The notes under the pieces are model-generated. The model made no database searches. It was given only the letters and a program-made list of their open reading frames with translations, and was not told the DNA's origin. From contig DATGLS010000018.1 in assembly GCA_035293985.1 (NCBI GenBank), positions 62,001 through 126,000 of the forward strand: a stretch of DNA of 64,000 nucleotides. Reading direction: 5' to 3'. Made by a program: the position numbers and the translations under genes. Origin of the DNA: JAVDCA01 sp035293985 (lineage in GTDB: Bacteria; Pseudomonadota; Alphaproteobacteria; Rhizobiales; Xanthobacteraceae). Every line of letters begins with the position of its first letter. The first letter of the stretch is position 1. This document shows positions 25,145 through 33,127 of the stretch, piece by piece.

Positions 25145-25840
25145 CTATTCGGCATCGACCATGACGAGCTCGGAATTCTCGATCGCCGTGATGGTGACGA
25201 CGGCTTCGTCCTTGATCGCCGCGCCGTCGCGCGCATCGATGCGCACGCCGTTGACCGCGACCGCGCCGGAGGCCGGCACGAGATAGCCGTGGCGCCCTTC
25301 GCCGAGCGGGTAGTCGACCTTCTCGCCGGCCTTCAGGGTCGCGCCGAGCACGCGCGCGCGGGCGCGGATCGGCAGCGCGTCATCGTCGTCGAAGCCGCTC
25401 GCGAGCGTCACGAAGCGTCCGGAACGGTCGCCCTTGGGAAATGGTTGCGAGCCCCACGCCGGCGACCCGCCGGGGGCGCTCGGCTTGATCCAGATCTGGA
25501 AAATCCGCGTCCTCGTCGGTTCGAGGTTGTATTCGGCGTGGCGGATGCCGGAGCCGGCGCTCATCACCTGCACGTCGCCCGCCTCCGTGCGGCCTGCGTT
25601 GCCGAGGCTGTCCTTGTGCGTCACCGCGCCGTCGCGGACGTAGGTGATGATCTCCATGTTGGCGTGTGGGTGCGGCGGAAAGCCTGCGTTGGGCGCGATC
25701 TCGTCGTCGTTCCAGACGCGCAGCGCGCCCCAGCCCATCCGCGCCGGATCGCCGTATTCGCCGAAGGAAAAGTGGTGTTTGGCCTTGAGCCATCCGTGGT
25801 CGGCTGCGCCAAGCTCGTTGAAGGGTCGACGTTCGATCAT
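25145..25840 (-). CDS. Pirin-family protein (YhhW-like quercetinase type)
   Basis: 231 residues from the ATG at 25840. Bicupin with metal ligands clustered in the N-terminal cupin: PPHPHANMEIITYV supplies His/His and SAGSGIRHAEYN supplies His and Glu. The FQIWIKP motif is typical of YhhW-like quercetin 2,3-dioxygenases. Biological role in proteobacteria is not settled; often part of a stress or quinone-detoxification unit. Operon with wrbA; the divergent LysR gene at 25953 is the obvious regulator. Confidence 0.93.
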   Translation of the reverse strand: MIERRPFNELGAADHGWLKAKHHFSFGEYGDPARMGWGALRVWNDDEIAPNAGFPPHPHANMEIITYVRDGAVTHKDSLGNAGRTEAGDVQVMSAGSGIRHAEYNLEPTRTRIFQIWIKPSAPGGSPAWGSQPFPKGDRSGRFVTLASGFDDDDALPIRARARVLGATLKAGEKVDYPLGEGRHGYLVPASGAVAVNGVRIDARDGAAIKDEAVVTITAIENSELVMVDAE

Positions 25841-25888
25841 GGTTCTCTCCCGAGGAATGTCTGCACGCAAAGCTATGGACATCGCCTC

Positions 25889-25924
25889 GAAACAGAAATA
25901 GAAACTTTCGAAACATATCGTTTC
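25889..25924. promoter_or_regulatory. GAAAC-repeat operator region between pirin and LysR genes
   Basis: GAAAC occurs at 25889, 25901 and 25910; the last pairs with GTTTC at 25920 as GAAAC-ATATC-GTTTC, a 15-base palindrome of the length LysR proteins use (T-N11-A spacing is also compatible). The 112-base gap is the A/T-rich shared promoter region for a LysR gene and its divergent target operon. Confidence 0.55.
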
Positions 25925-25952
25925 CAAATCTGATCTGATCCAAATTTGCGTC

Positions 25953-26912
25953 ATGGCCGGCCTGCCTGATTTCGAAGGGCTTGCGATCTTCGCCAAGGTG
26001 ATCGAGCTGCGCTCCTTCGCCGGTGCGGCCGCGGAGCTGAAGCTGTCCAAGGCGACCGTCTCCAAGGCGGTGAGCCGGATCGAGGCGCGGCTCGGCGCCC
26101 GACTCATCAACCGCACCTCGCGACGGCTTGCCCTGACGGATGCGGGACGCCAGCTCGCGGCGCGCGCCGCGCATCTTCTCGCCGAGGGCGAAGCCGCCGA
26201 GGATGCGGCGCTCGCGCAAGCGACGCTGCCGCGCGGGCTGGTGCGGCTCGCCGCGCCGATGTCGTTCGGCGTGCTGCACGTCGCGCCGCTGCTGCCGGAA
26301 TTCCTCGCAGCCTATCCGGACGTATCGATCGATCTCCATCTCAGCGATGCGATGGTCGACCTCGTCGGCGAGGGTTTCGACGCCGCGGTCCGCATCGCGG
26401 CGCTGCCGGACTCCTCCCTCGTCGTGCGCCGGCTGTGCGAGATGCCGCGCTACCTGATCGCCTCACCCGCCTACGTGCGCTCGCACGGCCGGCCGAAGCA
26501 TCCGCTCCATCTCGCCGATCACCGCTGCATCGGCTACAGCCACGGGACGACGCTCGAGCCGTGGCGCTTCACCAAGGGCGGCAAGTCGGCGACGGTGCGG
26601 CCGTCCGGCCAGCTGCGCACCAACAATGGCGACGCGATGATGCCCGCCCTGATCGCCGGCACCGGCATAGGCATCCTGCCCGAGTTCATCGTGCGCGACG
26701 CGCTCGCCGACGGCCGGCTCGAGCGGCTCCTGCCGGATTGGTCGCTGTCATCCGGCGCCGTGTACTGGGTCACGCCGCCCGGAGGGCCCCGGCCGAAGCG
26801 CGTGGAGGTGCTGGCCGATTTTCTGGTCGACAAGCTCGGTCGGCATAAACGCACACCATCCGGCTCACGCCATCGACCGACGCATTTTGGCAGGAGATCC
26901 CAACTGAAATAA
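25953..26912 (+). CDS. LysR-family transcriptional regulator
   Basis: 319 residues. N-terminal winged helix-turn-helix with IELRSFAGAAAELKLSKATVSKAVSRIEARLG (read in two parts: about residues 18-50), then the linker and the effector-binding domain (MSFGVLHVAPLLPEFLAAYP, then IGILPEFIVRDALADGRLER). Belongs to the AaeR/YhjC-like subgroup by overall layout. It is divergent from the pirin-wrbA operon, with palindromic GAAAC sites between; hence probably regulates it, perhaps in response to a quinone or phenolic (inference). Confidence 0.94.
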   Translation: MAGLPDFEGLAIFAKVIELRSFAGAAAELKLSKATVSKAVSRIEARLGARLINRTSRRLALTDAGRQLAARAAHLLAEGEAAEDAALAQATLPRGLVRLAAPMSFGVLHVAPLLPEFLAAYPDVSIDLHLSDAMVDLVGEGFDAAVRIAALPDSSLVVRRLCEMPRYLIASPAYVRSHGRPKHPLHLADHRCIGYSHGTTLEPWRFTKGGKSATVRPSGQLRTNNGDAMMPALIAGTGIGILPEFIVRDALADGRLERLLPDWSLSSGAVYWVTPPGGPRPKRVEVLADFLVDKLGRHKRTPSGSRHRPTHFGRRSQLK

Positions 26913-26974
26913 CAGCAACGATTTCAACGACGCGGGCGGCTTGCTTTTCGCCACCCCGCTGGCATGGTGGAGGC

Positions 26975-27976
26975 ATGGACCCGAACATCGTTCCATCCGT
27001 CGCGGCGGCGTCGGCCGCCATCGACCTCACCGGCGCGGTGCGCCAGGATTGGACCCGCGCCGAAGTCCGTGCGCTGTTCGAGCTGCCATTTCCCGAGCTG
27101 ATTTTTCACGCCCAGCGCATCCATCGCCTGCACTTCGATCCGCGGGAGGTGCAGCTGTCGACGCTGCTCTCGATCAAGACCGGCGGCTGTCCCGAGGACT
27201 GCGCCTATTGCCCGCAAAGCGCCCACCATGAAGCGGGCGTGAAGGCCGAGAAGCTGATGGATGCCGAAGCGGTCGTCGCCGAGGCGCGCGCCGCACGGGC
27301 CGCCGGGGCGAGCCGCTTCTGCATGGGCGCGGCCTGGCGCAATCCGAAGGATCGCGATCTCGAGCAGGTCTGCACCATGGTCGAGGGCGTCAAGGCGCTC
27401 GGGCTCGAGACCTGCGCGACGCTCGGCATGCTCACCGGCGCGCAGGCGCAGCGGCTGAAAGCGTCGGGCCTCGACTACTACAACCACAACCTCGACACCT
27501 CGCCGGAGTTCTACGGCGCGATCATCACGACGCGCACCTATCGCGAGCGGCTCGACACGCTCGATCACGTGCGCGCCGCCGGCATCAATGTGTGCTGCGG
27601 CGGCATCGTCGGGATGGGCGAGAGCCGCGAGGACCGCGTCGGCATGATCGTTGCGCTGGCGACGCTTCCGGCGCATCCCGAATCGGTGCCGATCAACATG
27701 CTGATGCAAGTCGAGGGCACGCCGCTCGCGACCGGCAAGGCATTCGACCCGATCGAGTTCGTGCGTACGATCGCGGTCGCCCGCATCACCATGCCGGCCT
27801 CGGTGGTGCGCCTCTCGGCCGGGCGCGAGCAGATGAGCGCAGCGACCCAGGCGCTGTGCTTCGTCGCCGGCGCCAACTCGATCTTCAGCGGGCCGAAGCT
27901 CCTCACCACGCCCAATCCCGGCCGCGATCGCGATCGCGTCCTGATGGACGAGCTCGGCCTCACCGCGATGCCGTAG
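26975..27976 (+). CDS. bioB: Biotin synthase
   Basis: 333 residues. Radical SAM enzyme inserting sulfur into dethiobiotin; cytoplasmic dimer. CxxxCxxC at Cys72, Cys76 and Cys79 (GGCPEDCAYCPQS) binds the SAM 4Fe-4S cluster; ligands of the auxiliary 2Fe-2S cluster are also present, in FCMGAAWR, LETCATLG, GINVCCGGI and VRLSAGR (Cys, Cys, Cys, Arg). Starts at the ATG at 26975; other bio genes are not in the window. Confidence 0.96.
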   Translation: MDPNIVPSVAAASAAIDLTGAVRQDWTRAEVRALFELPFPELIFHAQRIHRLHFDPREVQLSTLLSIKTGGCPEDCAYCPQSAHHEAGVKAEKLMDAEAVVAEARAARAAGASRFCMGAAWRNPKDRDLEQVCTMVEGVKALGLETCATLGMLTGAQAQRLKASGLDYYNHNLDTSPEFYGAIITTRTYRERLDTLDHVRAAGINVCCGGIVGMGESREDRVGMIVALATLPAHPESVPINMLMQVEGTPLATGKAFDPIEFVRTIAVARITMPASVVRLSAGREQMSAATQALCFVAGANSIFSGPKLLTTPNPGRDRDRVLMDELGLTAMP

Positions 27977-27989
27977 GCCCCCCGCCTTC

Positions 27990-28112
27990 GTCATGCCCGG
28001 CGGAATGCTGGGCATCCACGTCTTTCCTCCGTTGGGCCCGAAAGACGTGGATGGCCGGCATGTAGGCGAGCGAAGCGAGCCGTTCTTCGAACGGCCATGT
28101 CCGGCCATGACG
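27990..28112. repeat. Dispersed inverted repeat, family B (GTCATGCCCGG), copy 1
   Basis: Begins GTCATGCCCGGC and ends GTCCGGCCATGACG; inside, CATCCACGTCTTTC pairs with GAAAGACGTGGATGGCCGG. The nested stems make a long hairpin, longer than the sister copy at 57078 because of an inserted AGCGAAGCGAGCCGTTCTTC segment. Lies between bioB and degP on the same strand, beginning 13 bases after the bioB stop. Confidence 0.8.
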
Positions 28113-28295
28113 TTCCTCAAAGATGTCGTTCCTTCCCCGCGCGTTTTGCCGCAGCCCTGTTTTCTTTCCGCGAATTAATTCGGCGGACGGGGATTCGTAA
28201 GGCGGGCCCACCCATCTAATGCGTTGAACAAGCAAGAAGGGCGCCGCGCATCCGGCGGCGCGTGATTTTCACCAATTTCGCCTACGGAGACACCC

Positions 28296-29828
28296 ATGAA
28301 CCCGAACGACTTCCACTATCACCGGCCGCCGAGCCGCCTCACCGTACGCCGTTTCGCCCTGCTCGCCTCGGTCGCCGTGGTCGCCGGCGGGCTGCTCGCC
28401 GCCGGCCCCGGCGGCTTCGAGCATATGACCGGCTTCACCGCGCCGGCGCAGGCCGCCGAGGCCGTGCACGCCCAGAGCCAGACGCCCGCGAGCTTCGCCG
28501 ATCTCGTCGCCAAGGTGAAACCCGCCGTCATCTCGGTGCGCGTCAAGATCACGCCGGAAGAGACCACCGGGTCGGGCGGCGGCGACGTCGTTCCGTTCAA
28601 GAACGACGTGCCGATGCAGAAGTTCTTCCAGCAGTTCGGCTTCGGCAACCTGCCCAACGGCGCGCGGCCGCACCAGGTGATCATGGGCGAAGGCTCCGGC
28701 TTCTTCATCTCGCCCGACGGCTATGCGGTGACCAACAACCACGTGGTCGATCACGCGACCTCGGTTCAGGTCACGACCGACAATGGCAAGACCTACACCG
28801 CCAAGGTGATCGGCACCGATCCGAAGACCGACCTCGCGCTGATCAAGGTCGACGGGCAGGGCAACTTCCCGTACGTGCAGTTCGCCGACCAGGCGCCGCG
28901 TGTCGGCGACTGGGTGGTCGCGGTGGGCAACCCGTTCGGCCTCGGCGGCACCGTGACGGCAGGCATCGTCTCGGCGCGCGGGCGCGACATCGGCGCCGGG
29001 CCCTATGACGACTACATCCAGATCGATGCGCCCATCAACAAGGGCAACTCGGGCGGGCCGGCGTTCGACACCCAAGGCCGCGTGATCGGCGTCAACACGG
29101 CGATCTACTCGCCGTCGGGCGGCTCGGTCGGCATCGGCTTCGACATTCCGGCCGAGACCGCCAAGATGGTCGTCGCCCAGCTCAAGGAGCACGGCCACGT
29201 CACGCGCGGCTGGATGGGCGTGCAGGTGCAGCCGGTGACCGCCGACATCGCCGACAGCCTCGGCCTCAAGCAGCCGCAGGGCGCGATCGTCGACCAGCCG
29301 CAGCCGAACAGCCCGGCCGAGAAGGCGGGCATCAAGGCGGGCGACGTGATCACGGCGATCAACGGCACGCCGGTGAAGGACTCGCGCGATCTCGCCCGCC
29401 GCATCGGCGCGACGGCGCCGGGAACCTCGGTCAAGCTCGACATCGTACGCGACGGCCATGACCAGACCGTGCAGCTGACTCTCGGCGAGCTGCCGACGCA
29501 TCAGCAGGCGAAGGTCGAGACCCACGAGCGCGCCTCGCCGACCGCGGGGGTGCCGCACCTCGGCGTCGAGCTTGCGCCTGCGAACGAGGTCGAGGGCGCC
29601 GGCGACCATGGCGTGGTCGTGATGGGCGTCGAGGCGAACAGCGCCGCCGCCGAGCACGGCCTGCGGACCGGGGACGTGATCCTCTCGATCGGCAGCAAGC
29701 AGGTCTCGAGCCCGGATGATGTGCGCAACGCGCTCGTCGCGGCCAAGAAGGACGGCCGCCACGACGTGCTGCTGCGGGTCAAGACCGCGGACGCCGCGCC
29801 GCACTTCGTCGCGGTTCCGCTCGGCTGA
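28296..29828 (+). CDS. degP: Do-family serine protease (DegP/MucD)
   Basis: 510 residues. Exported (hydrophobic segment about 20-38; AQAAE cleavage near 53). Trypsin-like domain with catalytic His149 (TNNHVVDH), Asp179 (KTDLALI) and Ser252 (GNSGGPAF), then two PDZ domains (about 280-370 and 400-500), including GWMGVQVQPV and GDVIL. Degrades or refolds misfolded periplasmic proteins. Alphaproteobacterial DegP paralogs of this length and with the HMTGFTAPAQAAE linker are common. A hairpin terminator follows. Confidence 0.96.
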   Translation: MNPNDFHYHRPPSRLTVRRFALLASVAVVAGGLLAAGPGGFEHMTGFTAPAQAAEAVHAQSQTPASFADLVAKVKPAVISVRVKITPEETTGSGGGDVVPFKNDVPMQKFFQQFGFGNLPNGARPHQVIMGEGSGFFISPDGYAVTNNHVVDHATSVQVTTDNGKTYTAKVIGTDPKTDLALIKVDGQGNFPYVQFADQAPRVGDWVVAVGNPFGLGGTVTAGIVSARGRDIGAGPYDDYIQIDAPINKGNSGGPAFDTQGRVIGVNTAIYSPSGGSVGIGFDIPAETAKMVVAQLKEHGHVTRGWMGVQVQPVTADIADSLGLKQPQGAIVDQPQPNSPAEKAGIKAGDVITAINGTPVKDSRDLARRIGATAPGTSVKLDIVRDGHDQTVQLTLGELPTHQQAKVETHERASPTAGVPHLGVELAPANEVEGAGDHGVVVMGVEANSAAAEHGLRTGDVILSIGSKQVSSPDDVRNALVAAKKDGRHDVLLRVKTADAAPHFVAVPLG

Positions 29829-29854
29829 AGCCGACCAGGGCCTGAAAGATGCGA

Positions 29855-29884
29855 CGGGGACGGCCACACGGCCGTCTCCGTTTT
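29855..29884 (+). terminator. Rho-independent terminator of degP
   Basis: CGGGGACGGCC and CGGCCGTCTCCG pair around a short ACA loop, one G-T pair, followed by TTTT at 29881-29884. 26 bases after the degP stop. Confidence 0.75.
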
Positions 29885-29972
29885 GATTCCCATCTCGATT
29901 CCTTGCGCCCGCATCGCTCCCATGCGCGGAGCGAGCCTTGTCCGGCGCGGCGGCGCCGTCGATAAGGAACCG

Positions 29973-30512
29973 ATGCGTCTTCGCCGCAAAACCTTCGACT
30001 GGTCGACTGCCATGGTCGCGGCGTGCGTGCTGGTCTGCGCGGCCGTGGTCTATATGCGCGACGGGTGGGATCGCTTCGCGGCGGTCTTTCTCGGCGACCT
30101 GCACATCTTCATCGACATCCTGCCGAAGATGGCGGCGGGATGCCTGATCGGCGTGCTCTCGACCCTGCTCATCCCGCGCGAGGCGGTGGCGCGGCTCGTC
30201 GGCGCCGAGTCCGGCCTCGTCGGCCTCGTCATCGCGACGGTCGCGGGCGCGATCATGCCGGGCGGGCCGGTCACGGTCTATCCGGTCGCGGGCGCGTTTC
30301 TCCTCGCTGGCGCCGATGTGGGCGCGGCGCTCGCCTTCGTCACCAGCTGGACCCTGCTCGGCTACGCCCGCGCCCTCGTGTGGGAGCTGCCGTTCTTCGG
30401 CGCCCACTTCGTGCTGTGGCGCATGGCGATCGCCCCGGCATTTCCCGTCATCGTCGGCCTGCTTGGCCGCTATGCCGCGAAGGCGCTGGCCGCGCGCGGG
30501 GTGAAGATATGA
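29973..30512 (+). CDS. Half-permease A (DUF318/ArsP_1-like)
   Basis: 179 residues from the ATG at 29973, with AAGGA upstream; a longer frame to 29883 has no better site. About five membrane helices. Contains VAGAIMPGGPVTVYPVAGAF, a repeat unit of the DUF318/UPF0718 permease family that includes the ArsP-type exporters. The stop overlaps the start of the second half-permease by four bases (ATGA). In typical family members the two repeat units lie in a single polypeptide; here each is a separate protein. Transported substrate unknown. Confidence 0.85.
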   Translation: MRLRRKTFDWSTAMVAACVLVCAAVVYMRDGWDRFAAVFLGDLHIFIDILPKMAAGCLIGVLSTLLIPREAVARLVGAESGLVGLVIATVAGAIMPGGPVTVYPVAGAFLLAGADVGAALAFVTSWTLLGYARALVWELPFFGAHFVLWRMAIAPAFPVIVGLLGRYAAKALAARGVKI

Positions 30513-31006
30513 TGGCGCTCGTCGTCGGCGGCCTCTTGTGGGTCATCGTCGCGGTGCTGGTCGCAGTCGCGGCGCTCAAGGGCGGCAGCCTGGTCAACAC
30601 CGGCCTGTGGGAAGGCTTCCTCGATTTTCTCCGCCTCACGCCACGCGTCGCGATCGGGGTCGTGGGCTCGGGCTATGTGGCGGCCGTGTTGCCGCCGGAA
30701 GTCCTCGCCGGCCTGCTCGGGCCAAAGTCCGGCCTGTTCGGCACCGCAATCGCGACGCTCGCCGGCGCGCTCACGCCCGGCGGTCCGGTGGTCGGCTTCT
30801 CGATCGGCGTCGCCGCGCTCAAGAGCGGCGCCGCCGCGCCGCAGGTGATCGCTTATACGACTGCCTGGGCGCTGTTCGCGATCCAGCGTGTTGCGAGCTA
30901 CGAGGTGGTGGCCATGCCGGCCAAGGTCGTGTGGTTGCGCGTCGTCTGCTCGATCCCGGTGCCGTTCCTCGCCGCCTTCGGCGCGACGCTCATCGGCCGG
31001 CCGTAG
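30509..31006 (+). CDS. Half-permease B (DUF318/ArsP_1-like)
   Basis: 165 residues from the ATG at 30509 (or the next, at 30512). About four or five membrane helices. Carries LAGALTPGGPVVGFSIGVAA, clearly homologous to the AGAIMPGGPV segment of half-permease A, so the two are ancient duplicates. ATGA overlap implies translational coupling and equal dosage, expected for a heterodimeric transporter. No thiol motif for arsenic was seen. Confidence 0.87.
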   Translation: MMALVVGGLLWVIVAVLVAVAALKGGSLVNTGLWEGFLDFLRLTPRVAIGVVGSGYVAAVLPPEVLAGLLGPKSGLFGTAIATLAGALTPGGPVVGFSIGVAALKSGAAAPQVIAYTTAWALFAIQRVASYEVVAMPAKVVWLRVVCSIPVPFLAAFGATLIGRP

Positions 31007-31014
31007 CCGGCCAG

Positions 31015-31088
31015 GGATCAGGAATCAGGAATCAGAGATCAGAAAAAGATGCGCTCCAACCTCATAACTGATCTCTGATGCCTGATCC
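31015..31088. repeat. Intergenic inverted repeat (GGATCAGGAATCAG family)
   Basis: GGATCAGGAATCAGGAATCA starts at 31015; AACTGATCTCTGATGCCTGATCC ends at 31088. The arms are near-complementary with a loop AAAAAGATGCGC; ATCAG is repeated three times in the left arm. Convergent gap between half-permease B and the sugar kinase. Confidence 0.65.
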
Positions 31089-31092
31089 TTGG

Positions 31093-32058
31093 TCAATGCA
31101 CCGCCGCGCCGGTCCGCGGCATGATCGCGCCGCGATGGCGGATCACCTGGCCGGCGAGCTTGTGCGCCGCGAGCGCTGCCTCGAGCGGTGCTGTGCCCTG
31201 CAGTCGCGCCGCGAGATACGCCGCATTGAAGCCGTCGCCCGCGGCCGTCGTGTCGACCGGCTCGACCACCTCCGGCACCGGCACATGCTCCCGGTTGCCG
31301 CTCGCGGCGACCAGTGCGCTGTTCGGCCCGTTCTTCACCACCACCTCGGGAATGCCGAAGGCCTGCAGGCGGTCGACCGTCGATTCCGGGCTCGGGTCGC
31401 CCCACAGGATCGCCTCGTCGTCGAACGCCGGCAACGCGAGGTCGACCCGCTTGAGCGTCTCGATGAACACCGTGCGGGCGCGCGTGACGTCGCCCTTCCA
31501 GCCGCGCGGGCGGAAATTCCCGTCGAATGCGATCCGCGCGCCGGCCTTGCGCGCCATCTCGATCACCGCGAGGAAGCGGCCGAGCCCGGCATTGGAGTAG
31601 AGCGAGAGCGTGATGCCGGTGAAATAGATGAGCTTTGCGCCGACCAGGCCCTCGGCCACGTGCGACCATTGATCGAGCTCGAACAGGTCGCGCGCCGGCG
31701 CCCCCTCGCCCCAATGAAACAGCCGGCGCGCGCCGCCCGGGTCTTTGTCGGCGAGATAGAGGCCGGGCAGGCGGCCGGGCACGCGCAAGACGAGATCGCG
31801 CGCGACGTTCTCCGCCGCCGCCAAGGCCAGTATGCCCTCCGAATAGGGATCGTCGCCGAGCGCGGTCGCGTAAGCGACCTCTGCGCCGGCGCGCGCGAGA
31901 TAGATCGCGGTGTTGAAGGTGTCGCCGCTGCAGCCGATGCCGAAGCGTCCGTCGCCGCCGCGCGCGAGCTCGATCATGACGTCGCCGACGGCGACGACGC
32001 GCGTGCGCGCGCCGGCTCGGCTTTGTTGCTCGCTCGGTCCTGGCTGCGCCATGCGCAT
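31093..32058 (-). CDS. PfkB-family sugar kinase, probable 2-dehydro-3-deoxygluconokinase
   Basis: 321 residues. Ribokinase fold: N-terminal VVAVGDVMIELARGGDG and CSGDTFNTAIYLARAGAEV, C-terminal DTTAAGDGFNAAYLAA (PfkB signature, catalytic Asp). FTGITLSLYSNA and AFDGNFRPRGWKGD are typical of KDG kinases, which make 2-dehydro-3-deoxy-6-phosphogluconate for the Entner-Doudoroff route. Start is the ATG at 32058; 32052 and 32112 are alternatives, the last leaving 11 bases to a divergent gene. No other ED genes adjoin. Confidence 0.87.
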   Translation of the reverse strand: MRMAQPGPSEQQSRAGARTRVVAVGDVMIELARGGDGRFGIGCSGDTFNTAIYLARAGAEVAYATALGDDPYSEGILALAAAENVARDLVLRVPGRLPGLYLADKDPGGARRLFHWGEGAPARDLFELDQWSHVAEGLVGAKLIYFTGITLSLYSNAGLGRFLAVIEMARKAGARIAFDGNFRPRGWKGDVTRARTVFIETLKRVDLALPAFDDEAILWGDPSPESTVDRLQAFGIPEVVVKNGPNSALVAASGNREHVPVPEVVEPVDTTAAGDGFNAAYLAARLQGTAPLEAALAAHKLAGQVIRHRGAIMPRTGAAVH

Positions 32059-32123
32059 CACAATGGACCCCGCGGTTGCGCTTGGCAATTCGCGAATAGC
32101 CGTCGCGCGCACAAGGACATGCC

Positions 32124-33026
32124 TTGAGCTCGCCGGCGCGCCCTTCGGCCTTGCGCCGCTCGCCGACGGCGCTGGGGATCGCGTGCGGCGCCGGCGCGGC
32201 CTTCTGCTGGGCCGCCGGCTTCGTCGCCGCCCGGCAAGGCATCGAGGCCGGTCTCGCGCCGGCCGACCTCGCGCTGCATCGCTTCGCCTGGGCCGGTCTC
32301 GTTCTACTGCCGCTGATGCTGCGCGGACGCGCCGAAGGCTTCGGCGGCATCGGCTGGTGGCGCGCCATTCTGCTCACGCTCGCGGGCGGGCCGCCGCTCG
32401 CCATCATCAGCTATTCGGGATTCATCCTGGTGCCGCTCGGCCACGGCGGCGTGATCCAGCCCTCGGCCGCGGCGCTGTTCGGCCTGCTCTACGCGAGTGC
32501 CGTTCTGCGCGAACGATTGCCGCGCGAGCGTATCCTCGGCGCCGCCGTGATCGTGATCGGGCTCTGCATCATCGGCCTCGAGGCGGTCTCGACCATCGGC
32601 CGGCACGGCTTGCTCGGCGACTTCCTCTTCGTCGCCGCCGGCTGCTGCTTTGCGACTTTCGCGATGCTGGTCAAGCTCTGGCACGTCCCGCCGGCGCGTG
32701 CGACCCTCATCGTGAGCGTGGTCTCGCTCGCCGACGTGCCGATCCACTGGGCGCTGTTCGGGTTCGACCGCATGATCGCGCTCGGTTTATGGGAGAACGT
32801 GGTGCAGGCCCTGGCGCAAGGCCTGCTCGCCGGCGCCGGCGCGATCTGGCTGTTCGCCCGCGCGGTCTTTCTGTTGGGCCCCGCGCGCGCCGCCGTCTTC
32901 ACCGCGCTGGTACCCCCCTTCACGCTGCTGATCGGCGCGGTCTTTCTCGACGAGATGCCGACGCTGACGCAGCTCGCCGGCCTCGCCGTGGTGCTGATCG
33001 GCTTCCGCATGACGCAGCGGGGGTGA
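32124..33026 (+). CDS. EamA/DMT-superfamily exporter
   Basis: 300 residues, about 10 membrane helices in two EamA repeats, as usual for drug/metabolite exporters of the inner membrane. LGIACGAGAAFCWAAGFVAAR (read in two parts) is the first helix; GFILVPLGHGGVIQPSAAAL and VPPFTLLIGAVFLDE are typical of the family. TTG start at 32124 with AAGGA seven bases upstream. Substrate unknown (amino acid or cofactor by family). Divergent from the sugar kinase. Confidence 0.9.
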   Translation: MSSPARPSALRRSPTALGIACGAGAAFCWAAGFVAARQGIEAGLAPADLALHRFAWAGLVLLPLMLRGRAEGFGGIGWWRAILLTLAGGPPLAIISYSGFILVPLGHGGVIQPSAAALFGLLYASAVLRERLPRERILGAAVIVIGLCIIGLEAVSTIGRHGLLGDFLFVAAGCCFATFAMLVKLWHVPPARATLIVSVVSLADVPIHWALFGFDRMIALGLWENVVQALAQGLLAGAGAIWLFARAVFLLGPARAAVFTALVPPFTLLIGAVFLDEMPTLTQLAGLAVVLIGFRMTQRG

Positions 33027-33030
33027 GTCC

Positions 33031-33127
33031 GTCGGGTGGGCAAAATCGCCGGCAATCCCCGACCGCGTGGGGCAACCGCGCGGGCGATTTTGCCCACGCG
33101 GACACGCGGGCGCGGTTGTCCCCCCTA
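33031..33127. repeat. Dispersed inverted repeat, family C (GGGTGGGCAAA), copy 1
   Basis: GTGGGCAAAATCGCC (33036) and GGCGATTTTGCCCAC (33084-33098) form a 15-base perfect stem; a second hairpin (CGCGTGGGGCAACCGCG with CGCGGTTGTCCC) overlaps. Fills the convergent gap between the EamA gene and the acyl-CoA dehydrogenase. Its CCTAC end provides the complement of the dehydrogenase's TAG stop codon (33125-33127). Confidence 0.8.

Noticed and set aside
28269..30407. 712-codon minus-strand frame across degP and the half-permease
   Set aside because: Opposite to DegP with its complete catalytic triad and terminator; composition is that of an antisense shadow.
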